Shown one piece after another: positions 26,201-41,200 of a stretch of 64,000 nucleotides of DNA. How positions within the stretch are numbered: position 1 is the stretch's first letter; each line of letters opens with the position of its first letter. Source of the stretch: Tenebrio molitor (taxonomy: Eukaryota; Arthropoda; Insecta; Coleoptera; Tenebrionidae); assembly GCF_963966145.1 (NCBI RefSeq), contig NC_091046.1, forward strand, positions 18,352,001-18,416,000, given 5' to 3'. Made by a program: the position numbers and the translations under genes. A model generated the notes under the pieces. That model searched no databases and had not been told where the DNA came from. It saw only the letters and a program-made list of their open reading frames with translations.

Positions 26201-29200
26201 TGCGTAAGTTCACTTTTCCTCCAAGTATTGGAATGTTGTACTTATTTTGAAGCATACACTTAGAGTATGAAACTTTTTAATTGTAAACATCGCGATCTGT
26301 ACTAACATGTCTTTCAACTCTTTTAGTTGAAATTCTTCAAACTAATCCTCAGATGTTTAGCGATTCTTCCCAACATAGACGTTTATCTGAGGTTTCTATT
26401 CAAAGTACTGTTTCTGGATTAATTGACAATTTACCTCTTCAAGCAATTAATGCTTGTAAGTATTAGAAAATTCTGTGTGTAGTGTTGCCAGTCTATTGCT
26501 GTTTTCTGCTCTTTCTCTGTTTCTGTGTAACTTCTTGTAATTGTAACTGGCAAAGACATGAGTAAAAACACGGCTATACTAATAGAGTATTCAATGAAAT
26601 AACACTACAGTAATAACAGTAAATGACAGCTATTACAAAAAAAAACATCATTTTCTAACATACATTTCTGAAAAATATGTGTAAGCAAAACAAAAAATTC
26701 TTGACTGTAGATTAGTAACACTAATGTTTTTAAATAATTAAATTTAAAGGACATAAAATTAGACATTCTATGCGTAACATTTTCATTCATAATCTTCACA
26801 TATATGTTGCTTATTTTATTTTAATTTGTAACTTAGAAAGTATATTACCTGTATTTATAGTACAACAAAAATGGTGGGGTGGAAAAAGAATGGATTACGC
26901 TTTATATTGCCCTGAGGGTTTATCTAATTTTCCTACAAACGCATTACCGCATTTGTTCCACGCTAGCTATTGGGAAAGTTGTGACGTAATTGCTTTTATA
27001 CTAAGGCAAGTCGGTGGAATTGAAGCAGCACCATTATCGGGCGTTGAGGATAGAGAATTATGTTTTAAACCTGGACAACCAAGGGAGAAGTGGATAAAGA
27101 AGAGAACATCAGTTAAAGTGAAAGTATATTATGAATAAAGATCTTTCTTCTTTTATGTTTTCTTCAGAATGTTACAGCTAATCATCGAGCCAATGACATT
27201 ATCGTCAGAGAAGGGGCTCCTCAAGTGTTAACAGCAAGATTCATGTATGGCCCATTAGATATGGTTACATTGACCGGAGAAAAAGTCGATATTCATGTAA
27301 TGAGAGATGTGTCTGTTGGAGAGTGGATACAAATTGCCACAGCGGTCACAGATAAAACCGGAAGAGTCACTCATACAATTCCAGAGGAGAAATCTTTTGG
27401 TTATGGATTATATCCTATTAAGGTAAAATATCAAAAAGTGACGATAATATTTGGATATTTTTACTATCCTAATTGACCGCAGATGGTTGTGAGAGGTGAT
27501 CATACGTCTGTTGACTTTTTTATGGGGGTAGTTCCTCCTAAAACTGAATGTGTGGTCTTTAGTATTGATGGATCTTTCACTGCGAGCATGTCGGTGACTG
27601 GAAGAGATCCGAAAGTTAGAGCTGGGGCAGTTGACGTAGTCAGGTGATGCTTTTTTATTTCTAAGTAATAAAAATAATGAATTAGTCATTCAAGGCACTG
27701 GCAAGAATTGGGTTACCTTATAGTATACATAACGGGCAGACCCGATATGCAACATCGAAGAGTTGTTTCTTGGTTGTCGCAACACAATTTTCCTCATGGG
27801 CTCGTATCCTTTGCTGATGGTCTTTCAACCGATCCGTTAGGTCACAAAGCTGCTTATTTGAATAATTTGATACAAGTAATGCAGTTCAAAGTTTCTATAG
27901 GGCCAGTATTGTAAATATTTTTTTTTTTAGAATCATGGTGTAATCATTCATTCTGCGTACGGTAGTAGTAAAGACATAAGTGTATATACCTCTGTTGGTT
28001 TAAAACCAAAACAAATATTCATTGTTGGAAAAGCATCGAAAAAACAACACGCTCAAGCAACAATCCTGATTGATGGTTATGCTGCTCACCTTACTAACCT
28101 AATGGCCCATGGTGGGTCCAGGCCCGCTCAAGGAAATGCTCGAATGGTTTTACCGAGAGGTTATTTTGGTCTACCAGGTCAAAGCTTTTCCAGAAGGCGA
28201 AGGTAATTTTTTGTATTTTATCTTTTTTACTAAAAATATTTTTTTCTTGCTTGAATAACTGAAGTGGGTTACCTTATTTGTAATAAACAGAATGGTAGGT
28301 GGTAGTTTAACATGCATGTGGTGGTGTCACTGTTTCAGCCACGACACGGGCATCTCATCCCCTGCGCGCAACAGTGGCTTTCTGAAGCGTAAAGTGTACA
28401 TTAGTCATGTGTAACATTGACGATAGTTACTTAGGATATGGTAATTATTTCAATAACCTTGCACTAATCAGTAGAGTCGCACCACATATTTGTAAATATG
28501 CTAAAAGTTGTGGTTTTAACAACTAAAACTATAAACAAGTACTAATAAGAAAAATAATTAAATTTATTTTTAGCATTGCATAACTGGCCTAAATCTAAAA
28601 AGAAAGTTAAAATAACCCCCATAATATAATCATTTTAACTCAATCGTAACATTGATGTAACCCGTGCATTTGCTTCTAAGTTATGAAATTCATAAAATAA
28701 TTACATTTATGTTTTGAGATCGCTTACGCGACGTAGTTAATTACACATTTATAACCGTGTATAATGAAGAACTGAAATGGAAATAGAATAAAATGCATTT
28801 TAAGAATCTGCGTCTCAAATAGGTCTATTATTGTATTCAATTTGGGGTTGTTTATGGCAATCTCTTAAAGCACTCGTAGTTTAATAGATCTCTAAGAAAA
28901 TTTATTGAAGATTTTTGTGGGCATGTACGATGGTGAAAAACATTAAAAAGTTATGTTTCTTAATCATTAACAAAAATCTTGTTCTTATTGTTTTTAGAAA
29001 ATAAAAAAATTAAATACCTATTGATTTGAAATTTTAAAGGGACTTGATGAAAATTATCAAGATATAATATGCAACAGTTTAACTTTTGACAATATTTTCA
29101 TAGTGAATAAGAATGTAAATTATTTTATGAAATTCATACATCCGTACTACACATGGACAACTACGCATGACATTGTAAAAATAAAAATACTTACGTTTAA

Positions 29201-32200
29201 CTGATAGAAAAAAAGTTTTGCTTCGTTGTCCATATTTGATTTAACGAAGCTTCATTGCATTCGTTTGCTTACAGTTGTTTAATGTGGTTAAAAGTGCCCT
29301 TGGTGTTTCAATTAAAAAAAAAAACTCTTCTCAAACTATAAATCATTTATTAAAAAAATAGAATCTTTTAGATTACACTTTAGGTACTGTAATGGGGGCC
29401 ACACACAGAGGGAAGAGTCAAGACTTGAATGCACACGCCACGGGGTACAGTTAAAACTCCGTGTGTGTGGAGAAGAATGTGGCACGCGCATTCAAGTCTG
29501 TTGGAATCAAGACTGTCTTGATTTTTGGCGTGCACATTCAAACCCGCGCGGGGATAACTTACTGTGTGTGGCGACAAGTATCTGCATGCTTCAGTTAAAA
29601 TTCAGTGGCGGCCGTATTTTGTCTGATTTACGAAATATGTCTCGTGAATACAATACAGGGGCACGCCACTGTTATCAGACAAATTTCCTTTTTGGTCACC
29701 ATCACAATGAACGTTTGCTGCACAACTGACGGGGAAGCAGTAGTGTGTGTGTACTCACAGAGAGTACGCAGTACGGGTTTAACTTAGGACAAGCGTGTAC
29801 ACTTTTAACTGCACATTCTTCCCTCTGTGTGTGTGGCCGGCTTATCCGGAAGATCAGTACAAAAACCGTTGGATGATTATTCAATGCAAAAACATTAGTA
29901 AAAACTCCTCTACATAAAAAATTGTTTCGATTAAGTTTAAAAAAAATGGATCAGAAACTTTCATATGTATGTATGTATGTTGTTATCTTAAGTAATACGG
30001 CAATGTTTCTTGTGAGACATGCCTAAATAGTCCGAGAGCTAGGGGTCCATTTTGAGTAGTGTTTTTATGCCGCTAGATTGTTTTATTTATTGATTGGTGA
30101 GCATTGGTTGACAACTAAAGTGAACGTCAGCTGGCGCACCCGCGGTGGAGGTTGCTGGGGGTTGCCGTGAAACTTGTTTAAAAAAATGTTTTTTTTAGTT
30201 ATTTTAGACAAACTGAATTTTACAATATCAATTATTGATGTCAGGTAGGGTCGAAAAATATTAGTCAGCTGAGTCGTGGAGGGGGGTTTGCACGTCAGCT
30301 GCTCGTGCAAACTTGTAAAAAAATTAAGAAAGCAAAATCATTTCAGACCAAATGAAATTTTTTTACATGACTTCTGATACATGTAGAAGTATGATTATAA
30401 TCGTCAGCTACATGTATAATGGGGGAAAGATCGTCAGTTGGAGCAAAAAAGTATCGTTGCGCTCACAAATCTAAACGGTGCGGTGCACGGTAGTTTAAAT
30501 CGGAGAACTGAGGGCCTTATCTTATAAATCTTAGCACGAGGGAATTTTATACCTACCATCTCCCAATACAAAAAATTGCAGCGTGTTTTTGTCCCTTAAC
30601 GGCTACGGCCCTACGGCAGTTCGAATTCTGCATTCGCAACAAGTATACGTAAATTTGTAAGCAATGGCACAAGTGAAACCGTTTTGTGTCATGTGTAGGC
30701 CACGTAGAAGCATCAAATGAAATAGTTCGAGAAACAGTTCATTATTATTCTATTCAATATTTTTTTCGACATCTATTTTTTGACAGACGATAGCCAGCTT
30801 TTTTTTTTTCAAACTACACTCTATATATTTTTTTATTCGTTCTTATAAAGAATCTTCTTCTGAATATTCGTACATTAAAAGAAAAAACAAAAAATGTATT
30901 TTAATTGAAAAAAGTTGAAAATCAAAAAACAAGTAATCAAATTTGTAAACAATACAAAATCTATTCTAGTTGCTCAAAATTTCCTCAATGGTGTTGCAGA
31001 CACTGTCGATCCCTTCTAGAAATGCCCACCTTTGCATTCAGTAAAAAATTTCGAGGTTTTTCCTGACATACTCGCACTTTTTCTTAACTCTTTTTGGGTA
31101 CCTGGTAGGGTCAAATAAACATTGTCTCGAAAATCATTAAATAATAAAAAGCCCTTGGAAAATATGTGAGTTTTATACATATAAGCAAGGCGGTCTCTAT
31201 TTTAAATAGAGACCGCCTTGATATATAGCTGATATATCTACCTGTATTTTCGATAAATTATTAGAAGATCGTTTGAAATTTGGTAACATCATAGTCTGAA
31301 TAAAACCAAAATATAAAATGTCAATCAGCTGATTGCCTATTGGGGGGAACGTCGTCAGTTAGTCGATTCAAAATACCGCGCGCCGTTTAGATTTATGAGC
31401 TCAACGATACTTTGTCACTCCAGCTGACGGTCTTTCCCCCATTATACATGTAGCTGACGATTACTATCATACTTCTATATGTCTCAGAAGTCATGTAAAA
31501 AAAAATCATTTGGTCTGAAATAATTTTGTTTTGTTAATTTTTTTACAAGTTCGCACGAGCAGCTGACGTGCAAACCCCCCTCCACGACTCAGCTGACTAT
31601 TATTTTTCGACACTACCTGTCATCAATAATTGATATTACAAAATTCAGTTTGCCTAAAATAACTAAAAAAACCATTTTTTTAAACAAGTTTTACGGCAAC
31701 CCCCAGTAACCCCCACCGCTATTGGGGCAGCTGACTGCCGTTTTCGGTATTAACCACGTAAAATATATTATGACTCTTAAAATCAGCCGGCATGAAATGA
31801 TTAGATCAAAAAGACCCCTGCCTCTCGGACTAAAAGGGTAACATTGTATACATAATGAATGAATATTCTTTCGAAAAACGATTGGATGTACAGGGTCATT
31901 ATAAATGATTATCCCATTGCAGTTGGCATTGAAAACGCACAAATTTTGAATGTGCCGCCTATATACAGGTGGGGCATCGTATACGCGCACGCGAGAAATC
32001 GCGACTTACAATTAAATAAAATTGCCGAAATTTTATACACCAAACTATTTTTAATTTTTTTTTTGTTAATAAATAAAACCGTAACAGTTTTATTAGTTTT
32101 CTGAAATTAACTGTTAATTTACCTGTAAAGTTTTTACACTAGATGAATCTGTATCTGCTAGCGCATCAAACCCTGGTGGCACAATTACAAATTTTGACTT

Positions 32201-35200
32201 CGTTAGCTAAATAATTCCCTTTTTTATATAAACGCAAACCAGACGCGTGATTTATGGCCCAAATGCTATAATTTGCCAACAAAAGGACCATTCACTAGTA
32301 GCCGGCCGTTTTGAGCCTCTTACTTACAGCTTTGCCATAAAAATGACAGTTTCCATTGTCACCTAAATTTACGACAGTATAAGTAGCAGGTCATTAATAA
32401 AAATGATTTTGAAAGTTGAAATGTAAAACTGCGTTTAATTCAAAATCTATGTTGCCCGTGAACCAAAGGCGAATAATTATTCTATGATTTATTGAGACAC
32501 ACACTAGATATTTGCCGATCTCTCACATAGAAAAATGACTTACACTTGATCTACTGTCAAGCTCTGAATTATAAGTGTACAAAAATGACTTACGCTTGCC
32601 CTAATGTCAAGCTCTGAATTGCAAGTGAAACTTAGTCTCAAACTACCACTATTATATAACTACGAGGCGAGGGGTAGGGTGGCAGATGGCCGACGCCTCA
32701 AGCCAAGTTCAGGTGAACAGAACAATCTACTTGGTGTTTTTTTCCGCCGATTTCGTAAATAATTATAGGAAGTGAATCTGGGTAGGTCAGTATCAAAATC
32801 AGAATTTGACTTTTTGGTTGAAATTTACTTTTTTTTTGGCTTTGTTTGTACACTGGCGGCCATTAATTTGGAAACACCGGCCTAATCTAGTTTAATGGAT
32901 ATTTCTAATATTTGATAGTATAAGCGTTATGTCATGAACTCATGTCACTCATGTCATCGTTGAGCGCGTTCAACAGACTGTCGCAGCCGAAATTGATATG
33001 TCAATAACATTGTCAAAGTGACAAACAATTTACAATAAAAAAATCTTGGTGTTTCCAGATTAATGGCCGCCACTGTAAGTGAAACTGTTCGCGTTTTCTC
33101 GAAGGAGCAGATTTGCGATATCGTTTGGCGCTTTTAAAATTGGTGAAGGAAAAGACTTGAATGATGTTTCTGGTTTTATTCTTCAGTTGCGAGTGCCTAC
33201 AGATCTAACAAGGGTTTGCGTTAGGGGGGGTGGTAATCCCCAGGGGCTAAGGGCCTGAACAGAAACATTATCAAAAAATTGTGAAATATACCAATAGCCA
33301 GGTAAGTGTGAAAAATGTCGACAATTTTATTTAATTAGGCGATTTCTCGCGTGCGCGTATACGATGCCCCACCCTGTACAGGGTATTTCCCGAGTGATAA
33401 TGAGCCCGGCGGAATAGAAAATGCAACCCACAATACATCAAGAGGAAAAGCCGGAGATTTATCGCCTCCATGTCCAGGTTTACGTTCCAATGTATTGTGG
33501 GTTAGGCTCATTATCACTCTTGAAATACCCTGTATAGTAAATAGATTTCCAGTACCGCCAATATCGCCACCTATCGGCGATACTAGTCTCACTCATGTTA
33601 TGGGGCTCGCCGCACATTCAATTACGCCACCAACGCCTACTACGATGGGACAATAATTTATAATGACCCTGTACTTAAAAAAAACCTCATTATCAAAAAA
33701 TAATGGAAAATAATGTAATACAGGTTATTCACGAGAATTCAACAAATAAATTAACAAATTAATTTAGTGTAAAAGGTGTTCGAAGTGTCTACCATCGGCT
33801 TCTAAACATCCGCAGCGGCGACAGAATTCTTTCCAAACTCTCCATAAATGAGGAGCATGTCAGTCTTTTCGACGTTATTGTAAAAACACATTTTTCGAAT
33901 TGATTTTTTGCTTTAACGTCAAGAGCCATCGTGGATTCAGTTATAATTATTTTCAAAATTTTAAATCAAGATATTGTTGCAATGTGTATAATGGGTTGCC
34001 GTAAAAAGAAATTCAGAAATACCCTTCTCGTGAATAACCCTGTATAATACCGCGTGAGTAACAATAACTATATTCTGTTAGCAATAAAATTTTGGTTTTT
34101 ATTATCTTATTGAAAAAATGGTTTTCTCGTTGGAACATGACACAAAAGTCACCAGTTTTATTATTGCCAACTCAAAGAGTAATTGTTGCTCACGCGGTAT
34201 ATTCACTAAATAAACATTGTTGCCTAGATCTAAAGGATACGTGGTATAATATACCGGGTGTCCCCGCAAAAAGGTCTGATCATTTTATCTCGGTTGTCTT
34301 TAACGTTACAAGTTATATTTTTTAATCAATGCTTATACAGGTTATTCTAAATGATTGTAGTCGAAGTAGGCCATGCCATGTTATTACATTTTTGCCGCTT
34401 TCATGTGAACTGTCAGTTTTGTCGCTGTCACTGTCATTTTTTAGGTGAAAAGTGCGGTGATGAGATTTTTTTTTTTTTTTTGTTAAATTAACGATTGAAT
34501 CAAGAAATATTGTTTTGCAATAAATTTTAAAAATATTGAGTTGTTTTGCACCCAATTTAACTCCCGTGTGTGAACGGTGTGTACTCACTTATTCGCATCA
34601 TTTTATGTTTTTTTTATGTGGAGCGGCAACCATAAATTTTACATTCAGTTTTCACGCCTACTTCGACTAGAATAATTTAGAATAACCCTGTACATACGTT
34701 ATACATACGTTATAGAGGTGTCTCGGAATTAAGGCCCTTCCCGAGAAAGCGTGTAGTCTATTCAAGGTCAAATCAGAATCTTCAAATAGCATTGTCGAGG
34801 CCGCCAAGGCGATGATAAATATTGGGTGATTCAAAATAATTGTGGATAAGTATGGCAACTATGTACGAAAATTTATGTGGCAACTGTGTAGGTGGGGTAG
34901 AGTTGACATTTCATAAGCGTGCATTAGATTTTTTTTTTATACCATTGCAGGTTGACTTGACATTTTTCAAAATTGCGCGACATAGAGACCGCCTTGGCGA
35001 CATACATTTTCGTACATACTCTCGTGTCAAAAATGGATTACTCCCTAGGATTTAGGAATATTCGTTACTAGGTTGCCATAAATTTGGTTAGGTTGGAGGC
35101 TATGTGGTTTCTGGTGACAAACAAAAGATATCCCAAAAATGTAAGACAGCAAATTAATTGTAACAGTTGCAAATGACTAATTTCTCGCTAAGTGATAGAT

Positions 35201-38200
35201 GATTTTTCGTTTAACAATCAATTTTGGTTACTGGCGGCATATTTATTTGGATTTAATCTCTCAATTCAAAGTAACCAACCTTAGGCATTCAAAATAACTT
35301 TTGAAAATTCTAGTTACACACAACATGAAAAACGTTATTTCCCTAAAAGTTCGAATTCTAGGGAGTAATCCATTTTTGACACGAGAGTAGTTGCCATACT
35401 TATCCACAGTCAATCACCCAATACAAGTCGCAAAATGTAGCTTGATACTTGAGATGCGCAGATAGAATGAGAAATCCGACTTGCAAGAAAGACCGAAAAT
35501 CCTCCGACGGCTTCGTTTACAGTGAATCTCTCCCCACTACTTCCCACAACTTCACTGCGCATCCATTTCTTTTTGCGACTTGTAGAATCGGATAGCAAAA
35601 AAAACTGGTACAGTATGTTACTATAAATACTTCCAAAACTCACATTTTTGATTGAGTTTTGGAAGTATCTAAAGCAACACCAGTTTTTTTTTGCCAGTCG
35701 ATAGTAACGTGCGATCGAATAAAAAAAATCGAGTTACCTGGATTGTGCTATTCTGATGCTTTGATTGGTTTAAACCACCATTTTCGCCTACTTTGATTTT
35801 TTTTATTCGATCGCACGGTACATATAAATGACAAAACCCCACGCCAAAAACTAATTTATTTAATTTTATTATGGCGCCAGTCGCTCACGTCAACAAAGAG
35901 AAAATAATTACTACCCTGGAGAGAGAATTTTCTGAAGTTAGGGTAGCTCATTAGTTGAGGTTCGTAAGAAGTAACGTCAATTTCATGGCTCGAAAATGGA
36001 GAGAAACGGGCTCGTTAGATACAAAAGTGACTGAAGAAATTGAAAATAATCCTTTTATAACAGCTGTAGAGTCGCGAAACTTAACTAATTTTCCGCCTCT
36101 ATCCACACCCCTCGTCGTCACAAAAAGGCGGCCTTACGCTAAGGCAACAATTGGCAACATATTTTAATAATGACCGGCAACATTACTTAAAAATGTTGGA
36201 GGCAACATGTTGGCAATTGTTGCCTTGATGTAAAGGCGGCCTAAGAGAGACGAGGTTAAAAAAAAAATTTGCTGCCACTAAAATACGACTTACACCTAGA
36301 CATAAAGAGACAAGAGTGGCATTTGCGCTGGAATACATGTTACGAGAAAACGATTTTTGGGAAAACGTAATATTTAGCGACGAAAAAAGTTTTTCAGTCA
36401 GCTTCGAATGGACGAATGCGCATTTACAGGCCGAGGAATCAACGGTACAACCCGAAATATGTGCACAAAAATGATAATAGCGGTAGATTCTCGGTAAATA
36501 TGTGGCTTGGCTTGGATTTCCGGAAAGAGTCCTGGGGTAATCGTACACATTGAAGGACGCCTAACAAGTCACATTTATATGGTGCCTTCAGTAAGGGTTG
36601 TCTAACCGAAAGATAACTTTGTCTTCCACTTCCAGCAAGATAACTGTCCGGTGCATACCGGTCACAAGGTGTCAGAATGGTTACAAACCATGACATCAAT
36701 GTTCTTGACTGGCCGAGTATGAGAACTGACTTAAACCCGATCGAAAATATGTAGGCTGCTGTAGTTAAAAGCATGAAAAGGCACCGAGTGAGATTTGAAA
36801 ATAAACACCAATTCTTGACTGCAATAAGGGAGGCGTGGCGTGATTTACCCCGGTATTATTTTACAAAATTATGTCTGTCCATGCCGAACCGACTACTTAG
36901 GGCCATATCACACTGGGACGTCATGGAAGCGCTGCCAGCGACGTCGCTAAAGTTTGTCTAAACATAAGTGAATTTTATGGTTTTAACATCTAAAGTACTT
37001 TATGAGGGATTTTAGGGTTGTTCACGACAAATCCATCACAACAGAATATTTAGCTACCCTGTCATAAATTTTGCAACGCGTGCTGTCTTTGTTAAATGAA
37101 AAGCTGCAGATTTGGTTATTCCCACTTTTACAACATCCCTCATAAAGTACTTTAGTTGTTAAAACCGTAAAATTCACTTATGTTTAGACAAACTTTAGAC
37201 ATAACACATGGAATTGTATGGTGGGTATCTCAGCGACTTAGCGGCGCAATCACTCTGGCAGCGCCGCCAGCCAAAACGCAACGAGCGTGTGTGTTTGGCG
37301 ACGCTTCTGCATTGGCGACGTCTCCAGGAAAATACAAAGATTTCAATGCCGAGTCACTCACTCAGACGCCAGCAGTGTCTCCAGTTCGTTAATTGTCATT
37401 GTCAATGTGGACAATTTCGATACCGAGAGATTTATAATTGAAGTGCAAAATAGTCCCTCGCTTTGGGATACTTCCCCCGCGGAATATTTATTTACAATAT
37501 ACAGGGATATTTTCTCAAATCACCATATAAATTATAAAATACGTAGCTAGTGCACTTTCAAAGCGATCGCCAATGAAAGGATGCACCCACAATTTCTTTT
37601 TCTTCTTCTACAGAAGTAACTATTATCTGTTCCACGTCCATTTTGAAACTTATCTGGCGACTCTTGGCAACACTGTTGGCGGCGCTTCCATGGCGTCCCA
37701 ATGAGATATGGCTCTTACAGTTTACGAGGCCAACGGAGAAATGATTAAATATGTACTAATTTAATTTCATAGTTGTGTCCGTTATAATAAAGATTTGCTA
37801 AATTGTTATTTTAACTGATTTTCATGAAAATGTTCTTAGAAAGTGGCTCTTAGTTGATAGAACACACTGATGTGAATGTCATAGACAAGACAGCTATTTG
37901 ACATTCACACGTTCGTTTCACAAGAGAGCATGTTAGGCAATGACATGGACAAACTAAGCGTTTTTGACCCCATATGTATTAATCTGCCCTGAAAGTTTGT
38001 CGGTCAAATTCGGATACACCCTGAAACCGAAAACGCGAAAGTAAGTACTTTCCAAATTAGAAAAAGGGTTCAAATTTCAAAAAGACATCTTTATACAGTG
38101 TGTTTTTTATTTGATTCAACATACAGTTGCGGCCGTTGAAATCTCAGACAGGAAAGATTTAAACACTCTGTATAAATTCCGAAATTTGATTAGCGTAAAC

Positions 38201-41200
38201 AAGATTTTCATCAAGGATTATAAAGTCAGTGTCAGTATTTGACATATTAGGTCAGAATCGAGCGTAACTTTTGAAATGCCGCAATTATCTGATTTGCAAA
38301 AATGTGTTAGACTCAGGGACGGTGTGAGTATAACAGTCATTGCGAGAGAAATTAATGTGGATAATGTTTGAGTGACATCTTGAGAAACGTCACTTTCAGT
38401 ACCATTTACAAAGCCAAAACTTTGGCGTTGTTAAAGTTTTCAACGGTCGCGACTGTACAATGTAAAATGGTTATGTTCAGTTCCAAAGTGGACAAGTCAA
38501 TTCATTTGGATAGGCAACCAAACTTACAGATGTATTATTTAAATTTGGCTGTGTTGTAAATGCTGTGAAAGGTTTTCATCATCGTTTCGAACGCGAAGAT
38601 GGTCATTTTGAACGTTGTAATTTTTTAAATAAACGTTTCTGTACTTTAAACTTTTTATTTATTATTAGAATCTGTCGATTTGTCGAATTACAAGTCTATT
38701 GAAACTTTATGGCCCTTATTATCATACTAACTCAATCACAGTAATAGGTTACAGTAAAAGTAACATCACAGAGTAACATCCAACAAGCTGAGTACAAGAA
38801 TTGACAAAACACCAAAATTGATAAAATGCTTGAATTATTTTTTTTTAGCTGAGTGTAAGTTTGTTTGCCTATATGGTGTGCATTGACTTGTCCATTTCAG
38901 AACTGAACATTGGCGCATGTTCAGTAAAATAAAAAAACTCACTGTATGTGGAAAACACTGTATTAAATCGACTTCTTGATTTTTGGGGTGTACTCTATAA
39001 TTTTGAAATTAACTGTACTATGGCGGCCAAAAAATGTTAGCCGTCACTATTGACATTCACGTAAAGTGTAAATAAACCTTTAGGAACCGCAACCCCACTT
39101 CCAATTCTTGTCATTTTGACATCCATATTGTTATTCTGCCAATCAATTTAAACTGTTTAAAGCCCAGATATTCCAAAAATCCGACATGAATGAACAAAGG
39201 TAGAGCAGAAGGACTGTTTAAGTTGGCAATACAACATTTTTTTATTCGGATATTTACAACACTGCAACTGGATATGTTTTGTGAGTTTATTTGACAGATA
39301 TCTGACGTAGCATTAATAAGAGCTAAACGCTAGGTTATGAGAGTAAAAATTAACGGCAAAAAGAAATCAAAGCTGGAATTCGGAATAATAATCTAAAAAT
39401 TAACTAAAGGAAATTCTCGAAGTGCTCCCCATTTTGCTTTAAACATAAATTAACTCTTCTCTCGAACGATTCACCAGCATGTTTAATTTAATTTGAAATG
39501 TCAAATTTGACTTGTCAGTCTTGTCACTGATGCGGCTGTCAGTGTGAACCGTCAACAACCGTAAGTTACTCCATTTAAAAATAAAATTCAGCATTAGCAA
39601 CTTAAACAGTCCTTCTTGATCACCCGTAGATAACCTGAGGTAAACGTAGAAAATTACAAAATAATTTCGAGTTTTGAAATTTACCACCCAAAAAATACCA
39701 ATCATAATCAAGACGGTAATCAATAATCATACTGGGCCGTATCAAGTCAGTGAACAGAAATTTTGAGAGACACGGAAAAAATTGTTGTTTTTTTTTTGGG
39801 ACTTGCGTATGATAATTGAAGGAACTTCAATCAAAAATCAAATACATATTGAAACACAATCTTTTTTAGCAGTATTTCAAAATATTTGCTTGATCGCTTA
39901 AGACTTAGGCCCGGTTTATTCACCTTCAAGTAACTTTACTTGAACGGTAATTACATACCATGAATCTACCAATAGCAGATTCTAAATCATAGCAACTATT
40001 GACCAGATAAATTTACTTGAAGGTGAATAAACCGGGCCTTAGTGATTTTTCAAGTCATAATCACGAAATGCTAGAAAACATGACTTGAATCCTTTCTGCA
40101 ATCAGCGATTCAATTACCTTCGTGACCAATTCATCTCTTTCTGGCAGGTCAGGTCAGGTGCATAAATCTACATATAATATATATGGTTTTATGTTTACTT
40201 TAATCACGACTTTGGTTATCGGCAACTTTAATAACGGTGCCGTGATATGGCCCAATGACAATAGAGTATGGATTACAATTTTTTTTTGAAATGACAAAAT
40301 GATGGCTACAATTTTTTGGCCGCCATAGTACAATTACGGCCACGGAATTTTGGCCGTCACTTCACATTCCAGTGAGTTGAGATGTAAAGCGGCCCTAATG
40401 TATTCGTAATCTCACTTTCTGCTATTATAAGACTTGTCATTTTGATGGTGACTGACTTACAAGAAAACGCGCTTCCTCATTTCGTGCAATCTTCGAACAG
40501 GGATATTATCTGCACTTTATTGAAACAGTGTATTGGTAGCACGTTCACAACTATTTGAATGAAGTATGACACTGACAAATTTTTGGATGTCAATTCCAAA
40601 AGTCAATCATAATGGCCATAAAGCATGGACTACATCCATTTTTTTTAATTGACATGAAAGTGACGGCTAAAATTCCGTGGCCGCAATTGTACTATTGGGA
40701 GCATGGAATTTCGGGCAGCAATTAATATGTCATTTAAAAAAAAACAATGTACCTAGCCCAAGCTTTATTGTCATAAATGTCATAACAATTAATTTTGACT
40801 AAACTTCAAAATAAACTGTCACAATTATGCGCAATTATTTTACATAACCATGTCAGAACCGACATGATCCTACTTACCCATTACTTTTGTGATTTTAATA
40901 GTTTATTATTGTTATTACATTATATTTTGTTGACGTTAAAAGCTATCTACGTTTTATGTGCATCATGATAATGTAATAGGGATCGAGATAGTTTTATAAA
41001 TTGTATTTTGGGTTGCATTTTTACCTGGTCAGGCTCGTCATCTTACGTAAATAACCCTGTATATTGATGAAATTCTGTTGGTCATAAATCCAGTAATTAA
41101 AACAAAATGGGCTACCCTAACGTTGAGAATAAACAAGTATAATTTGTCCACCGAGAGATTGGTTGACATAAAAATCATTAAATTCTACGTAGAGAAAGTA

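Larger units (their letters stand above)
35871..37764 (+). pseudogene. Tc1-like transposase pseudogene broken by two MITE insertions
   Basis: Reading with frame changes: an N-terminal DNA-binding part from MAPVAHVNKEK, then NVIFSDEKSFS (first catalytic Asp region), DWPSMRTDLNPIENM followed by a stop where the family has Trp, and LPRYYFTKLCLSMPNRLL. The last part continues beyond an 815-bp insertion as TVYEANGEMIKY. In-frame stops (for example after EVRVAH) and frameshifts show it is dead. Inserts are 36126-36243 and 36900-37714. It is in the same orientation as rdgB. Confidence 0.82.

Noticed and set aside
37180..37550. Three overlapping frames of 70-87 codons
   Set aside because: They lie wholly inside the TTA-flanked MITE and show no family signature.
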